The notes: a model not told the origin generated them from the letters alone. Positions 44,864-53,338 are shown, counted from the stretch's first letter. The stretch is DNA of 64,000 nucleotides from Winogradskyella luteola (GCF_019203985.1 NZ_JAGSPD010000008.1:62001-126000); one strand, 5' to 3'. Program-made: numbers and translations.

Positions 44864-46276
44864 ATGATAGATTATAAAGGTAACCCTTATTTTGATTTGT
44901 TTTCAAAACAGAAAGAGAATCAATATAATGTTGCTCAAAGTACATATAGCCAAAGAGTTAAAAAACTAAGTGCTCTTCAACATGCCATTGAGTTCACCTA
45001 CAGAAAGCAAATTAAAGAGGCTCTACATAAAGATTTGAAACGACCCATTGTAGAATCTGACTTGGTAGCTGTCTATCTTGTTATAAAGGAGATTAAACAT
45101 GCTAAAGCGAATCTGCATCGTTGGTTAAAGAAGCAAAAAGTGAAAACTGACGTAGTTCTATTTGGTACAAAGTCTTGGGTTAAATATGAACCTAAAGGTG
45201 TTTGCTTAATTATATCTCCATGGAATTATCCTATTAACCTTACATTTTCACCCCTTGTTGCTGCGATTGCAGCTGGAAATACTGTAATTATAAAACCTTC
45301 TGAAATATCATCACATTGTTCTAATTTGATGTCGACCATAATAAAGGATTTATTTCAAGAAAACGAAATTGTATTAGTACAAGGTGATGTTAAAGTCGCT
45401 CAAAACTTATTAAAGTTGCCTTTTAATCATATCTTTTTCACTGGCTCTATACCAGTTGGAAAGATAGTTATGAAAGCTGCAGCCAAACATTTAACCTCTG
45501 TAACTTTAGAACTCGGAGGAAAGTCTCCAGTGATAATAGATGCGTCTGTTGATATAAAGTTGGCAGCTAAAATGGTAGTTTGGCTGAAGCATTTTAATTG
45601 TGGACAAACTTGCATAGCACCAGACTATGTATTCATACAAGAAAAAATTCTAGAATCATTTATAGTACATTATAAGTTCTATCTAAATAAATTTTATGGT
45701 TCAAATGCTTTAAATTCTGAGAGCTACGGACGAATTATAAACGAAAAGCACTTTAATAGGCTCAAATCGTATCTCAATGATGCTAAAACGCATGATGCCG
45801 AATTCGTGATAAAAGGAGAGATTATTGAAGAAGAACGATTTATTGGGCCTACCGTAATTTCAAACCTTAAGCTAGAATCACTTTTAATGCAGGAAGAAAT
45901 TTTTGGTCCAATTTTACCTGTAAAAATATATACAAATAAAGAAGAGGTTATTGAGTATCTTAAAGACAAGGATAAACCCCTAGCATTGTATGTTTACTCA
46001 AAATCAAAATCTTTTACCAATCACATTGTTAATAATACCAGAGCAGGCACGACCTGTATTAATGTTAATGGGATACAATTTTCTAACCATCGTTTACCAT
46101 TTGGCGGAAGTAATAGTAGTGGTATAGGTAAAGCCCACGGTTTTTATAGTTTTAAAGCGTTTTCTAATGAACGTGCTGTGTTGAAGCGTTATGTAGCAGG
46201 GCCAATTTCTTTGCTTTTTCCGCCTTATACAAAGCTAAAAGAAAAAATTGCGAAGGCTACCGTAAAGTGGTTTTAA
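44864..46276 (+). CDS. Aldehyde dehydrogenase, ALDH3-like
   Basis: 470 residues. The motif order fits ALDH3-type fatty or aromatic aldehyde dehydrogenases: GVCLIISPWNYPINLTFSPLV, IIKPSEISSH, FFTGSIPVGKIV, LELGGKSPVIID (Glu general base), and NCGQTCIAPDYVFI (Cys nucleophile near 245). NSSGIGKAHGFYSFKAFSNE follows. A hydrophobic, proline-rich C-terminal end (GPISLLFPPYTK) resembles membrane-associated members. It oxidises aldehydes to acids with NAD(P); the exact substrate is not readable. The leader contains a repeated motif. Confidence 0.92.
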   Translation: MIDYKGNPYFDLFSKQKENQYNVAQSTYSQRVKKLSALQHAIEFTYRKQIKEALHKDLKRPIVESDLVAVYLVIKEIKHAKANLHRWLKKQKVKTDVVLFGTKSWVKYEPKGVCLIISPWNYPINLTFSPLVAAIAAGNTVIIKPSEISSHCSNLMSTIIKDLFQENEIVLVQGDVKVAQNLLKLPFNHIFFTGSIPVGKIVMKAAAKHLTSVTLELGGKSPVIIDASVDIKLAAKMVVWLKHFNCGQTCIAPDYVFIQEKILESFIVHYKFYLNKFYGSNALNSESYGRIINEKHFNRLKSYLNDAKTHDAEFVIKGEIIEEERFIGPTVISNLKLESLLMQEEIFGPILPVKIYTNKEEVIEYLKDKDKPLALYVYSKSKSFTNHIVNNTRAGTTCINVNGIQFSNHRLPFGGSNSSGIGKAHGFYSFKAFSNERAVLKRYVAGPISLLFPPYTKLKEKIAKATVKWF

Positions 46277-46281
46277 AAATG

Positions 46282-46308
46282 AAAAAGCCACTTTCTACTG
46301 CGGCTTTT
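46282..46308 (+). terminator. Imperfect terminator after the aldehyde dehydrogenase gene
   Basis: AAAAGCCAC pairs with GCGGCTTTT across an 8-base loop with one A-C mismatch. It resembles the hairpin at 53229-53257 in sequence (AAAAAGCC, CTAC loop, GGCTTTT). Confidence 0.55.
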
Positions 46309-46383
46309 CCTTTATCCAACTATAAAAGTTGAGCTCAAAACATTTTTGTTGTCTTAGAATAATTATTATTAAGTCTTTGCTGA

Positions 46384-47484
46384 TTAATTATCTGGACAAG
46401 TGATTTCTTTGCCAACCAATAAGCCTATTCTATCTGGTTTATAGCGATAACATTTTCCATCCGCAGCTTTTAAAATTATACCACAATGAATATTATTCAC
46501 AAAAATGTCTCCGTCTGCAATCTCAATTAGGCTATGAGGATTTGTTGTATTAATACCAACTCCTCCAGTATCATTGCCAGTATTGATAGTTGATGAGTTT
46601 TCACAGTCATCACCTATTCCATTATTATTTAGATCTATCTGCGTACTATTCGCAAAAGTTGGGCAATTATCATCCTCGTCATTTATACCGTCTCCATCTA
46701 AATCAAATAGATTACAAGCTGTACCTATTGCGATAATAGAATTACAATCTGTAGCATTGTTTGCTAATGTAATTACGCCACCAATTGTTAATAAACCATC
46801 AATATAGTTCTGTAAAAAGCAACAGCCATTAAGTAATGTATTATCTTCAATTCGTACACTTGTACCGACTAAAGTGAGACTCAAAAGAAAATCTAAATCT
46901 GTTATTAGAGGGTTGTCTGTAATTATTATTCCATTGCTTAAACTATTGATATTAGGTAAATCAATTGAGCTTAGAATAGGGTTGTTAACAATGTCTAATC
47001 GATTTCCGTTAGAATTTACCAAAGATGGTACATTAATTTCAGTAAGGTTTGGATTGTTCAAGAAGTAAAAACTCCCATTAGATGTTAAGGAAGGTAAGTT
47101 GGCTGATATTACATTAGGGCAATCTCGTAACCTAAAAAAACCACTTTGACTTATATTTTGGATACCATCTAAACTAGTTATATTACATGAAATGATTTGT
47201 AAACCACGATCAACTATTTGAATAAATGATAGCCCAGATATATCAGTAATATTTGTTCCAGTTATTGTGAAATTTCCATCTACTGCATTGCAAGTCCCAG
47301 AATAGGTAACAACAAAATTATAGACATCGGCTTGAGAAGTTAGAGTTACTCCGGTCGCACAAACTTGAGATAATATACTTTGAGTGGTTAAAAACAACAA
47401 CATGATCAATGTGCCCATTACAATATTTGTTCTAGCTTTTTTTATGATAATTTCTCTTTTTTTGCTTTGGTTAAAAGTGTTCAT
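46384..47484 (-). CDS. Secreted protein with LRR-like, TSP3 and GVGINT segments
   Basis: 366 residues, with a signal region ending LTTQSILSQ (a start at Met23 is also possible). Residues ~60-240 are irregular leucine-rich-type repeats (NPNLTEINVPSL, NNPILSSIDLPNI, DNPLITDLDFL). A thrombospondin type 3 stretch follows (DLDGDGINDEDDNCP, LNNNGIGDDCE), then GVGINTTNPHSLIEIADG, a cassette typical of flavobacterial tail-fibre-like surface proteins. The first ~41 residues align without gaps to the 744-residue neighbour (about 17 identities). It appears to be a paralogue whose centre was replaced. No T9SS sorting domain is seen. Confidence 0.82.
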   Translation of the reverse strand: MNTFNQSKKREIIIKKARTNIVMGTLIMLLFLTTQSILSQVCATGVTLTSQADVYNFVVTYSGTCNAVDGNFTITGTNITDISGLSFIQIVDRGLQIISCNITSLDGIQNISQSGFFRLRDCPNVISANLPSLTSNGSFYFLNNPNLTEINVPSLVNSNGNRLDIVNNPILSSIDLPNINSLSNGIIITDNPLITDLDFLLSLTLVGTSVRIEDNTLLNGCCFLQNYIDGLLTIGGVITLANNATDCNSIIAIGTACNLFDLDGDGINDEDDNCPTFANSTQIDLNNNGIGDDCENSSTINTGNDTGGVGINTTNPHSLIEIADGDIFVNNIHCGIILKAADGKCYRYKPDRIGLLVGKEITCPDN

Positions 47485-47554
47485 AATTTTTTAGATTAAA
47501 TTAATAGCTGTTTTAAAAGGTAAATGAAATGGGATAGTGTTATGGTATGCTGTT

Positions 47555-47734
47555 TTAAGCTAAAGCTTTTGAGTATGATTTGCTTATTATAACTCCGCAT
47601 ATTTTGATAAAACAAAAACTCTCATTTTCAGAAAGGATAGTGACCTTAAAATCACTATCACAATCTGTTTTTAGTTCTATAAAATTGTCTTGTTTATTTA
47701 AAATAATAGGAAACCTTTCTCTAAAAATAGACAT
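47555..47734 (-). CDS. Small protein (59 aa), diverged paralogue of the 69-aa protein at 50254
   Basis: A short frame from ATG 47734 to the stop at 47555. Its core, NFIELKTDCDSDFKVTI, matches SIEITTDYDGDFRVTI of the 69-residue protein encoded at 50254-50463. Both sit between a phased-repeat element and a secreted-protein gene on the same strand. No signal peptide. The shared core looks like two beta strands with an acidic turn. It could be a cryptic or decaying copy, but conserved position and core argue that it was, or is, translated. Function unknown. Confidence 0.6.
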   Translation of the reverse strand: MSIFRERFPIILNKQDNFIELKTDCDSDFKVTILSENESFCFIKICGVIISKSYSKALA

Positions 47735-47760
47735 ATAAAGTACTTGGTAATTAGCTATTT

Positions 47761-47811
47761 GGTAGGTGTACTTTTTTTCTTAGTAAATGGAAGAAAATTA
47801 AAGGTAAACGG
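47761..47811 (-). promoter_or_regulatory. LytTR-type operator array A (three half-sites, 21-bp phase)
   Basis: On the plus strand the 9-mers GGTAGGTGT (47761), AGTAAATGG (47782) and GGTAAACGG (47803) stand exactly 21 bp apart (9 bp plus 12-bp spacers). On the coding strand they read CCGTTTACC, CCATTTACT, ACACCTACC. Direct repeats at two helical turns are how LytTR domains bind DNA. The array is 98 percent identical (65 of 66 bases) to array B. Confidence 0.65.
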
Positions 47812-47814
47812 ATT

Positions 47815-47856
47815 TTACAGTAAATTTAACTTTTGTATCAATTGGTCTTTGAGTAC
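47815..47856 (-). pseudogene. Relic of a LytTR response-regulator C-terminus
   Basis: The minus strand reads VLKDQLIQKLNLL-stop, matching SHKEQLMQKLNLL-stop at the end of the LytTR regulator (50563). A stop codon lies three codons upstream of this stretch, so only about 13 codons remain. The relic abuts array A just as the intact gene abuts array B, showing that the whole segment was duplicated. Bases 47857-47994 hold no further gene. Confidence 0.7.
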
Positions 47857-47994
47857 TTTTTTCTACTCATGAAATACTCCCAAATAGTGTATGACTTTTT
47901 TTTGGCATTTCACCTACAGCGGCTTTTTCAGCTGTTGCCAAAGTCTCTCAGACTATGGACTCAAAATAGAATTGTTGTCTTCAATCAATTCTGA

Positions 47995-50229
47995 TTAATT
48001 ATTACTTATAATTTCAGACGTGTTTGTAACGGAACGATTTACAAGCTGGCTCTCTAGGAGTAACATACGTGCCTCAAGAGCTTCAAGTTGACTAAGCTTT
48101 GCTTTTAGTTGTTCATTTTTAGCCTTTAAGTAATTCACTTCTTGCTTAAGCTCTTGTACCGCTTTAATGGCGATGACACCTGTAGCAGAATAATCCATAT
48201 GGTATATGTCGTCTTCTGCGACATAATTGATTAATTCTGGATAAATTTTTTCTACATCTTGTGCTACAAGTCCAATATACTGTTTGTCACTAGCGTCTTT
48301 TTTGTAACGATAGGTTAAGGTTTCAAGAGACATAAAATTATTCCAATCAAAATAGAGCGACTTAAAATCTTTTTTCAAGCGTCTATCTGATGTTGCGGTA
48401 TAGATACCAGTAGTGGCATTAAAATTCCCAATTGATGTCGCTTCACTAGATACATCAGAGTATAGTAATAACCTTGGGTTGCTTGTACTTTGCGAAACAA
48501 AGAATTTAAAAAAGCGGTTGGTCCCATTGGCATTTTGTAATTTAAAACCATTGGTAGGGCCATTTGTGCCATGTACGACAGTTAAATCTCTATCTGGTGC
48601 ACCAGTACCTATGCCTACGTTGCCATCATCTTGTGCCACAAATATTTCATTACCACCATCTTGGATTATAAAATCGCCAACACTATTTAGATTAAAGCGT
48701 GTGTCGTAAATACCATAGTTTATAGTGGTGTCTTGATTTAGAGTTCCCCCTAGTTGTATATTGTTTGCATTAGCCGTTAGACCATTAAGTCCAATAACAT
48801 TTAAAGTAACTGCTCCAGAAGTTCCACCTCCTATTAATCCTGAACCAGCTGTAACATTGGTAATGTCACCGTTTGTAGGTGTTTCCCAAGTGACGACATT
48901 ATTACCATCTGTGGTTAAGACTTGTCCTGAAGCACCATCATTTGTTGGAAATGAAAATCCCGTTGTATTAGGGTTGCCAACTTGAAACTCACCATTTACG
49001 CGTACAATATTATTGTCGAATTCACCGTAAATTAGAGGTCTGCTTGCGCCTGCATTGGCTTCCACAAAACTGTTGTAGTTATCGATAATAAGTTTATTAC
49101 TGCCAGTTTCATAGGCACCAGCAAAACTTCCTATGGCAATATTGTTGCTTCCAGATATATTTGTATTTAATGCATGCGCACCCAAACCAATATTAAAATC
49201 CCCAGATTGGTTATCTTCAAGAGCTCGTTCACCTAAAGCTAAGTTAAAGATACCTGAAGTATTGTCTCTTAGAGTTAGACGCCCAACAGCCGTACACCCT
49301 TCACAACCTGTAGCATTTTCCATAGATTCCGATCCAATTGCTACAGCGCGCTCATTGGATGTATAATTAGTCATAGCATTATAGCCAATAGCTGTATTTT
49401 GCCCTTGAGATGCTCTATAACTAGATAAAGCTCCATAACCAACAGCTACGTTTCTACTTGTTGTTTGATTTTGAGCCAACGCATTACGTCCAATAGCGAC
49501 ATTAAAGTCACCACGAGAATTTCTTAATAATGCACTTGCACCCACAGCTACATTGCTTTCAGCTTGAGATGATGGGGCTGATGTAAAACCTTCACCCATA
49601 GCTAAATGACCAACAGCTACATTGCCAGATGAACCTGATGTATTACCACCTCTGAGCGCCCGGTATCCTAAAGCCGTATTTTCATTTGCTCCTGTGTTTA
49701 GTTCCATAGAGCGATAACCTATTGCTGTATTTTCAACACCTGTTTCCATTGCGTTTAGTGCAGAAAAACCAATTCCAATATTTTTGTTGTCTGTACTGTC
49801 ATCATTGTTGCCAGCATTAATGCCTAAGAAAACTGAGGAACCATCTTCCGACCCATCATTGTCTGATTTCCCATCAAATAAATCGTCTATGTTTTGCGTA
49901 CCATTGGCTGCCAAATAATCCCAAGTTGTTCCATTATAAAAGTGAAATCCAGGATTGGTGCCGTTAGTTTGGTAGATGAGCAATCCAGTTGCAGGGCTGG
50001 CTATAAGATTTTTTTGACTTTCGGTCATTCGAGGAATTAAAATTCCGCTAGTTGTGGATTCAACATCCAAAGCGGCACTAGCATTTGGTGTAGAGGTATT
50101 AATGCCCACTTGGGCAAATAGTTTGTTCCCAAAAAGAAAGAGCAGTATAATAGCAATACCAATACAAATATTTTTTATAGCGTGTTTACTAAAAATGTTT
50201 GAATGGTGATCTTGGTTAGACGTTTTCAT
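47995..50229 (-). CDS. Secreted tail-fibre-like surface protein with S74 intramolecular chaperone domain
   Basis: 744 residues. Signal peptide ends near NKLFAQ, then VGINTSTPNASAALDVES. Residues ~130-400 contain trimeric-adhesin-type head repeats (NVAVGYGALSSY, NTAIGYNAM, NIGLGAHALNTN) as in Hep_Hag/YadA-like proteins. The end is a peptidase S74 chaperone of endosialidase domain: TSDRRLKKDFKSLY, YIGLVAQDVEKIYPELI, then a coiled coil (QELKQEVNYLKAKNEQLKAKL). Such proteins form trimeric fibres whose chaperone domain cuts itself off at the Ser in TSDRRLKKD. It is the last gene of the regulator-small-protein cluster. Confidence 0.88.
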   Translation of the reverse strand: MKTSNQDHHSNIFSKHAIKNICIGIAIILLFLFGNKLFAQVGINTSTPNASAALDVESTTSGILIPRMTESQKNLIASPATGLLIYQTNGTNPGFHFYNGTTWDYLAANGTQNIDDLFDGKSDNDGSEDGSSVFLGINAGNNDDSTDNKNIGIGFSALNAMETGVENTAIGYRSMELNTGANENTALGYRALRGGNTSGSSGNVAVGHLAMGEGFTSAPSSQAESNVAVGASALLRNSRGDFNVAIGRNALAQNQTTSRNVAVGYGALSSYRASQGQNTAIGYNAMTNYTSNERAVAIGSESMENATGCEGCTAVGRLTLRDNTSGIFNLALGERALEDNQSGDFNIGLGAHALNTNISGSNNIAIGSFAGAYETGSNKLIIDNYNSFVEANAGASRPLIYGEFDNNIVRVNGEFQVGNPNTTGFSFPTNDGASGQVLTTDGNNVVTWETPTNGDITNVTAGSGLIGGGTSGAVTLNVIGLNGLTANANNIQLGGTLNQDTTINYGIYDTRFNLNSVGDFIIQDGGNEIFVAQDDGNVGIGTGAPDRDLTVVHGTNGPTNGFKLQNANGTNRFFKFFVSQSTSNPRLLLYSDVSSEATSIGNFNATTGIYTATSDRRLKKDFKSLYFDWNNFMSLETLTYRYKKDASDKQYIGLVAQDVEKIYPELINYVAEDDIYHMDYSATGVIAIKAVQELKQEVNYLKAKNEQLKAKLSQLEALEARMLLLESQLVNRSVTNTSEIISNN

Positions 50230-50253
50230 AAGTAAAAGGGTATGATTAATAGC

Positions 50254-50463
50254 TTATTTTAAAATCAATGGTATCGGTGAGATATTAAGGCTGTAGTCAT
50301 TAAGGGAAAAGCCCTTTAAGATTATGGTTTTATTGGCACTTTTTAGATTTTCGGAAAAGACTACTTCACCTTCTTTTGTGGTAATAGTAACCCTAAAGTC
50401 ACCATCATAGTCTGTGGTGATTTCAATAGAATCTTTATGTTTACCTGTATTAAAACCTAGCAT
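50254..50463 (-). CDS. Small protein of the LytTR cluster (69 aa), unknown
   Basis: 69 residues starting MLGFNTGKHKDSIEITTD, core DYDGDFRVTITTKEGEVVF, then KTIILKGFSLNDYSLNI. No signal peptide and no family that I recognise. The predicted beta-rich sequence resembles a half C-terminal secretion or carbohydrate-binding sandwich, but that is a guess. A diverged paralogue occupies the same place in the duplicated copy (47555-47734). It lies 46 bp past array B and 24 bp before the S74 protein gene, so all three are probably one transcript. Confidence 0.7.
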   Translation of the reverse strand: MLGFNTGKHKDSIEITTDYDGDFRVTITTKEGEVVFSENLKSANKTIILKGFSLNDYSLNISPIPLILK

Positions 50464-50508
50464 TTAGGCTAAAATTAGCAACTAAAACTGCTGCAAATGC
50501 ACTTAATT

Positions 50509-50559
50509 GGTAGGTGTACTTTTTTTTTTAGTAAATGGAAGAAAATTAAAGGTAAACGG
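50509..50559 (-). promoter_or_regulatory. LytTR-type operator array B (three half-sites, 21-bp phase)
   Basis: GGTAGGTGT (50509), AGTAAATGG (50530) and GGTAAACGG (50551) on the plus strand, 21 bp apart, differing from array A at one spacer base over 66 bp. It begins four bases past the regulator stop codon and precedes the small-protein gene. A weak -7 box (minus strand TGCATTTG, 50501-50494) follows. Confidence 0.65.
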
Positions 50560-50562
50560 ATT

Positions 50563-51279
50563 TTACAGTAAATTGAGTTTTTGCATCAATTGCTCTTTAT
50601 GAGATTTACTGTATGGTATTTTATGGTGCTCTATAAAAATATAACCATCGTTTATGGAATCTATTTTTGAGAAATTGATAATATAAGACCGATGTACTTT
50701 TAAGAAGATATCTGAAGGAATTTTCTCTTCGATACGCTTTAAGGTATGGCTAATTAAGTGCTTCTTTTCTGAGGTGTAGAGGTTACAATAATTGTCATAT
50801 GCTTCAAAGAACAGGATGTCGCTTTGAGCAACCTTTACCAGTTCTCCTTTATTTTTAATAAAGAAATCCTCACTTTGCGTATTTACTGAAATATCAAATT
50901 TTAGGGTTTGGTGCTTATGATAGGCCAATTCTATATTAGCTGTTAAGGTGTGTTCGTTAAAGGGCTTTACGATAAATCCAGAAGGGTTGGTAGCTTTTAC
51001 ACGTTCGAGTGTTTTTTCATCTGAAAGCGATGTTAAATATATAAATGGGATATCTATTTTTTGTTTTAAATGCTTTACTATTTGTACTCCGTCCACATCG
51101 CCTTTTAGCATAATATCCACCAACACCAAATCGGGTTTTAGTTGCTCTACATCAAAAATAGCGTCTTTGCCTCTAAAGCTAATTCCCGTAACACTGTGGT
51201 TTTCGTTTTCTAGTATGGCTTTAATGGTCTCAGCAATTAATGGCTCGTCCTCTATGATATGTATGTTTAGCGCTTTCAT
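50563..51279 (-). CDS. LytTR family response regulator
   Basis: 238 residues. Receiver domain (1-120) with the phosphorylated Asp55 in LVLVDIMLKG, the acidic pair EDEP at 10-13, YLTSLSD and GFIVKPFNEH (Lys). A LytTR DNA-binding domain follows (about 143-236; DILFFEAYDNYCNLYT, FLKVHRSYIINFSKID). LytTR domains bind tandem 9-bp repeats about two helical turns apart. The start overlaps the kinase gene by ATGA, so the two are coupled. Phased repeats just past its stop and upstream of the kinase suggest it controls its own operon and the neighbouring secreted protein. Confidence 0.94.
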   Translation of the reverse strand: MKALNIHIIEDEPLIAETIKAILENENHSVTGISFRGKDAIFDVEQLKPDLVLVDIMLKGDVDGVQIVKHLKQKIDIPFIYLTSLSDEKTLERVKATNPSGFIVKPFNEHTLTANIELAYHKHQTLKFDISVNTQSEDFFIKNKGELVKVAQSDILFFEAYDNYCNLYTSEKKHLISHTLKRIEEKIPSDIFLKVHRSYIINFSKIDSINDGYIFIEHHKIPYSKSHKEQLMQKLNLL

Positions 51280-51605
51280 GGTCGATTGATAATTTCAAAA
51301 TCCTGAATTATTAAAAGTGCCTCTGTACCCTTTGGGGATTTAGCTTTAATACTAAAAGTAGCGTCTAAATTTCTACAAAGCGAATTAATGAGTTTTAGTC
51401 CAAATGAATTTTTTCTACTGTCGTATTTGTCATAACCTCTACCATTATCGTCTACTTTTAAGATTAAGGTCTCTGCTTCTTTGTAGAATTTGATCTCTAA
51501 TATATTACCGTTGTCATTATATTTAAAGGCGTGTTTTAGTACATTAACAATAAGTTCGTTGAGTATTAGGCTAATTGGTGTTAATGTATCGACATTTAAA
51601 ACCAT
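51276..51605 (-). CDS. ATPase part of the histidine kinase, separated by an in-frame stop
   Basis: 109 residues from an internal ATG at 51605. It carries the HATPase boxes: N box ELIVNVLKHAFKYND, G1 VDDNGRGYD, and G2-like SFGLKLINSL. The frame is the same as that of the upstream kinase fragment; between them are a TAA (51701-51699) and 31 sense codons that continue kinase sequence (TKDYITNLTKDIF). So one kinase gene has been split by a nonsense codon, or this piece is made from its own start. It overlaps the regulator gene by 4 bp. Confidence 0.78.
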   Translation of the reverse strand: MVLNVDTLTPISLILNELIVNVLKHAFKYNDNGNILEIKFYKEAETLILKVDDNGRGYDKYDSRKNSFGLKLINSLCRNLDATFSIKAKSPKGTEALLIIQDFEIINRP

Positions 51606-51698
51606 ATTTTCAATATCTAGACTGTATGTGATATTTTGCGACTCTAATTGATGACTACTAAAAATATCTTTGGTTAAATTAGTGATGTAATCTTTCGT

Positions 51699-53222
51699 TT
51701 ATACTCCATCGATATGGTTTTTACCATAAAGTTTTTGATGGATTAACCCTAATGAGCGTACACGATTTTGGGCATTCTTAAGAGCACTCTTTGCTTGCTT
51801 ATCTATAATATTCTGTCCTTGTAAAAAAAGTAAGGAAGATACCATTTGTAAACTGTTTTTTACGCGATGGTGAATTTCTTTGAATAGCACGTTTTTTTGT
51901 TCTACAGTAATTTCTAATTCGCGTTTCTGTTTTGCTAATATGCGTTTTTGTTTTCTGTTTTTTAAAGCAAAAAAAGCAAACATAGAAGCCACAATTAAAC
52001 CACATAGGGCAAGTATAAGATAGAGTTGTTTTTGTTGTTTTTTATTTCTGTTTTCGGCTTTTAAGAGTTTGATTTCTGACGATTTTTTTTTGCTTTCAAA
52101 CTCAACTTCTAAAACAGTAATCTTATCTAAGGTTTCTTTTTGCCTTATAGTGTTTTGTATGTCTATTTTTTTATTCAGTACGTCTATGGCTTTTTCAAAA
52201 TCCTTTGTATCATAATAAATGCGATAAAGGTTATCATAGCTCATTACTTTGCTGTAAGGGCTTAAACCATTTGTATTGTATTTTAGAGATTTATTGATGT
52301 AATAAATAGCGTCTTTGTAATTACCTATATCGTATAGCTTTGCTCCCAAAATATTTGCTGTTTGTGGTGATAGGAAAGCATAATTTAAGCTGTCATTACT
52401 GTTAAGTATGGATTTAAGCTCTTTTATCTGTTTGTTGGTGTTGTCCATTTTTAGCATGGAAGTAATGGACTCGTGAGATTTTGGTGTTGCAATACCATCT
52501 CGTTTTAGATAATAAGCCTTAAGTTTTTGCGAGTAGTAAGCGTGCTTAACATAGTCTTTTCGTGTTTTAAAATGATATACCACCATTGCGAGATCGAATG
52601 CCATATTGTGCTCTGGATAGGCAGCAACGACATCGGCAATTTTTTCGATGTATTGATCTTCTTTTTCTGCATTTCCTAGTTTTTGCTCTAAGATGGCACG
52701 CTGTTGATAAATTCGAGTCATTTTAGCACCTAATTCGTCTTTATTAGCATTAACAATAGCTTCGGCTTTATTGATATAAACCATTGTAGAGTCTATAATG
52801 GCCTTGTCATCATAGATATTGGCGCGCATTTGGTAATATTCAAAAAGAAAGTGCGGTGACTTATATTTTTTAGCGAGTTGAAGTCCTTTGGAATTTAGTT
52901 CCAATGCTTTATTATTTTTACCATAGCGCAATAAGACACTGCTGTAGTGCGAATATAAATTTAATTTAAGTGTATCATTTTTTTTATAAGTAGCGTCAAT
53001 ATATTCGAATTTTGCAATCGCTTTGTCGCTTGATAATTGGCTAATTTTACGGAATAATTTATTGATATTTTTATAGTTTTCTGAATTAACAATAACACTA
53101 TCAATATAGGCATTGGATGGTTCTTGTGAGAAGACCAACCCTGAAGTGATTACTATTATAAAGAAAAACCGAATTAAAATCATAACCCTACTAAAGTAAG
53201 CATTAATGTTTTGAATCGCCAC
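51699..53222 (-). CDS. Histidine kinase N-terminal part: TPR sensor, membrane helix, HisKA_2 domain
   Basis: 507 residues. Signal peptide (a start at Met14, 53183, is also reasonable), a TPR-rich periplasmic sensor (about 25-370), a coiled-coil, one membrane helix (about 400-421, LYLILALCGLIVASMFAFFA), then a HisKA_2 dimerisation domain with EIHHRVKNSLQMVSSLL (phospho-acceptor His451 or 452). It ends NHIDGV at a TAA, where relatives continue with a Tyr-type codon and an ATPase domain. The ATPase follows in the same frame, so the full gene would span 51276-53222. Confidence 0.88.
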   Translation of the reverse strand: MAIQNINAYFSRVMILIRFFFIIVITSGLVFSQEPSNAYIDSVIVNSENYKNINKLFRKISQLSSDKAIAKFEYIDATYKKNDTLKLNLYSHYSSVLLRYGKNNKALELNSKGLQLAKKYKSPHFLFEYYQMRANIYDDKAIIDSTMVYINKAEAIVNANKDELGAKMTRIYQQRAILEQKLGNAEKEDQYIEKIADVVAAYPEHNMAFDLAMVVYHFKTRKDYVKHAYYSQKLKAYYLKRDGIATPKSHESITSMLKMDNTNKQIKELKSILNSNDSLNYAFLSPQTANILGAKLYDIGNYKDAIYYINKSLKYNTNGLSPYSKVMSYDNLYRIYYDTKDFEKAIDVLNKKIDIQNTIRQKETLDKITVLEVEFESKKKSSEIKLLKAENRNKKQQKQLYLILALCGLIVASMFAFFALKNRKQKRILAKQKRELEITVEQKNVLFKEIHHRVKNSLQMVSSLLFLQGQNIIDKQAKSALKNAQNRVRSLGLIHQKLYGKNHIDGV

Positions 53223-53228
53223 AAAGAG

Positions 53229-53257
53229 AAAAAAGCCGCTCCCTACAGCGACTTTTT
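53229..53257 (-). terminator. Terminator of the glycosylasparaginase operon, within the kinase leader
   Basis: AAAAAAGCCGCT (53229-53240) and AGCGACTTTTT (53247-53257) pair with one mismatch; on the minus strand it ends in six T. It lies between operator array C and the kinase start, so transcripts begun upstream of the array would have to pass it. Confidence 0.65.
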
Positions 53258-53338
53258 ATCTTTGATGTTATAATCTAATGTCTTAGATTAATAGCTTTTT
53301 AAAGATAGTTGAAACCTCATAAAGAATTTGGTTTTTTT

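Noticed and set aside
47878..47994. Palindromic stretch (ACAGC with GCTGT) after the S74 gene as a terminator
   Set aside because: On the minus strand no T run follows, so termination is not supported. I leave it unassigned.
51799..52005. Short minus-strand frame inside the kinase gene
   Set aside because: Shifted reading of the coiled-coil and membrane helix of the kinase; no start context.
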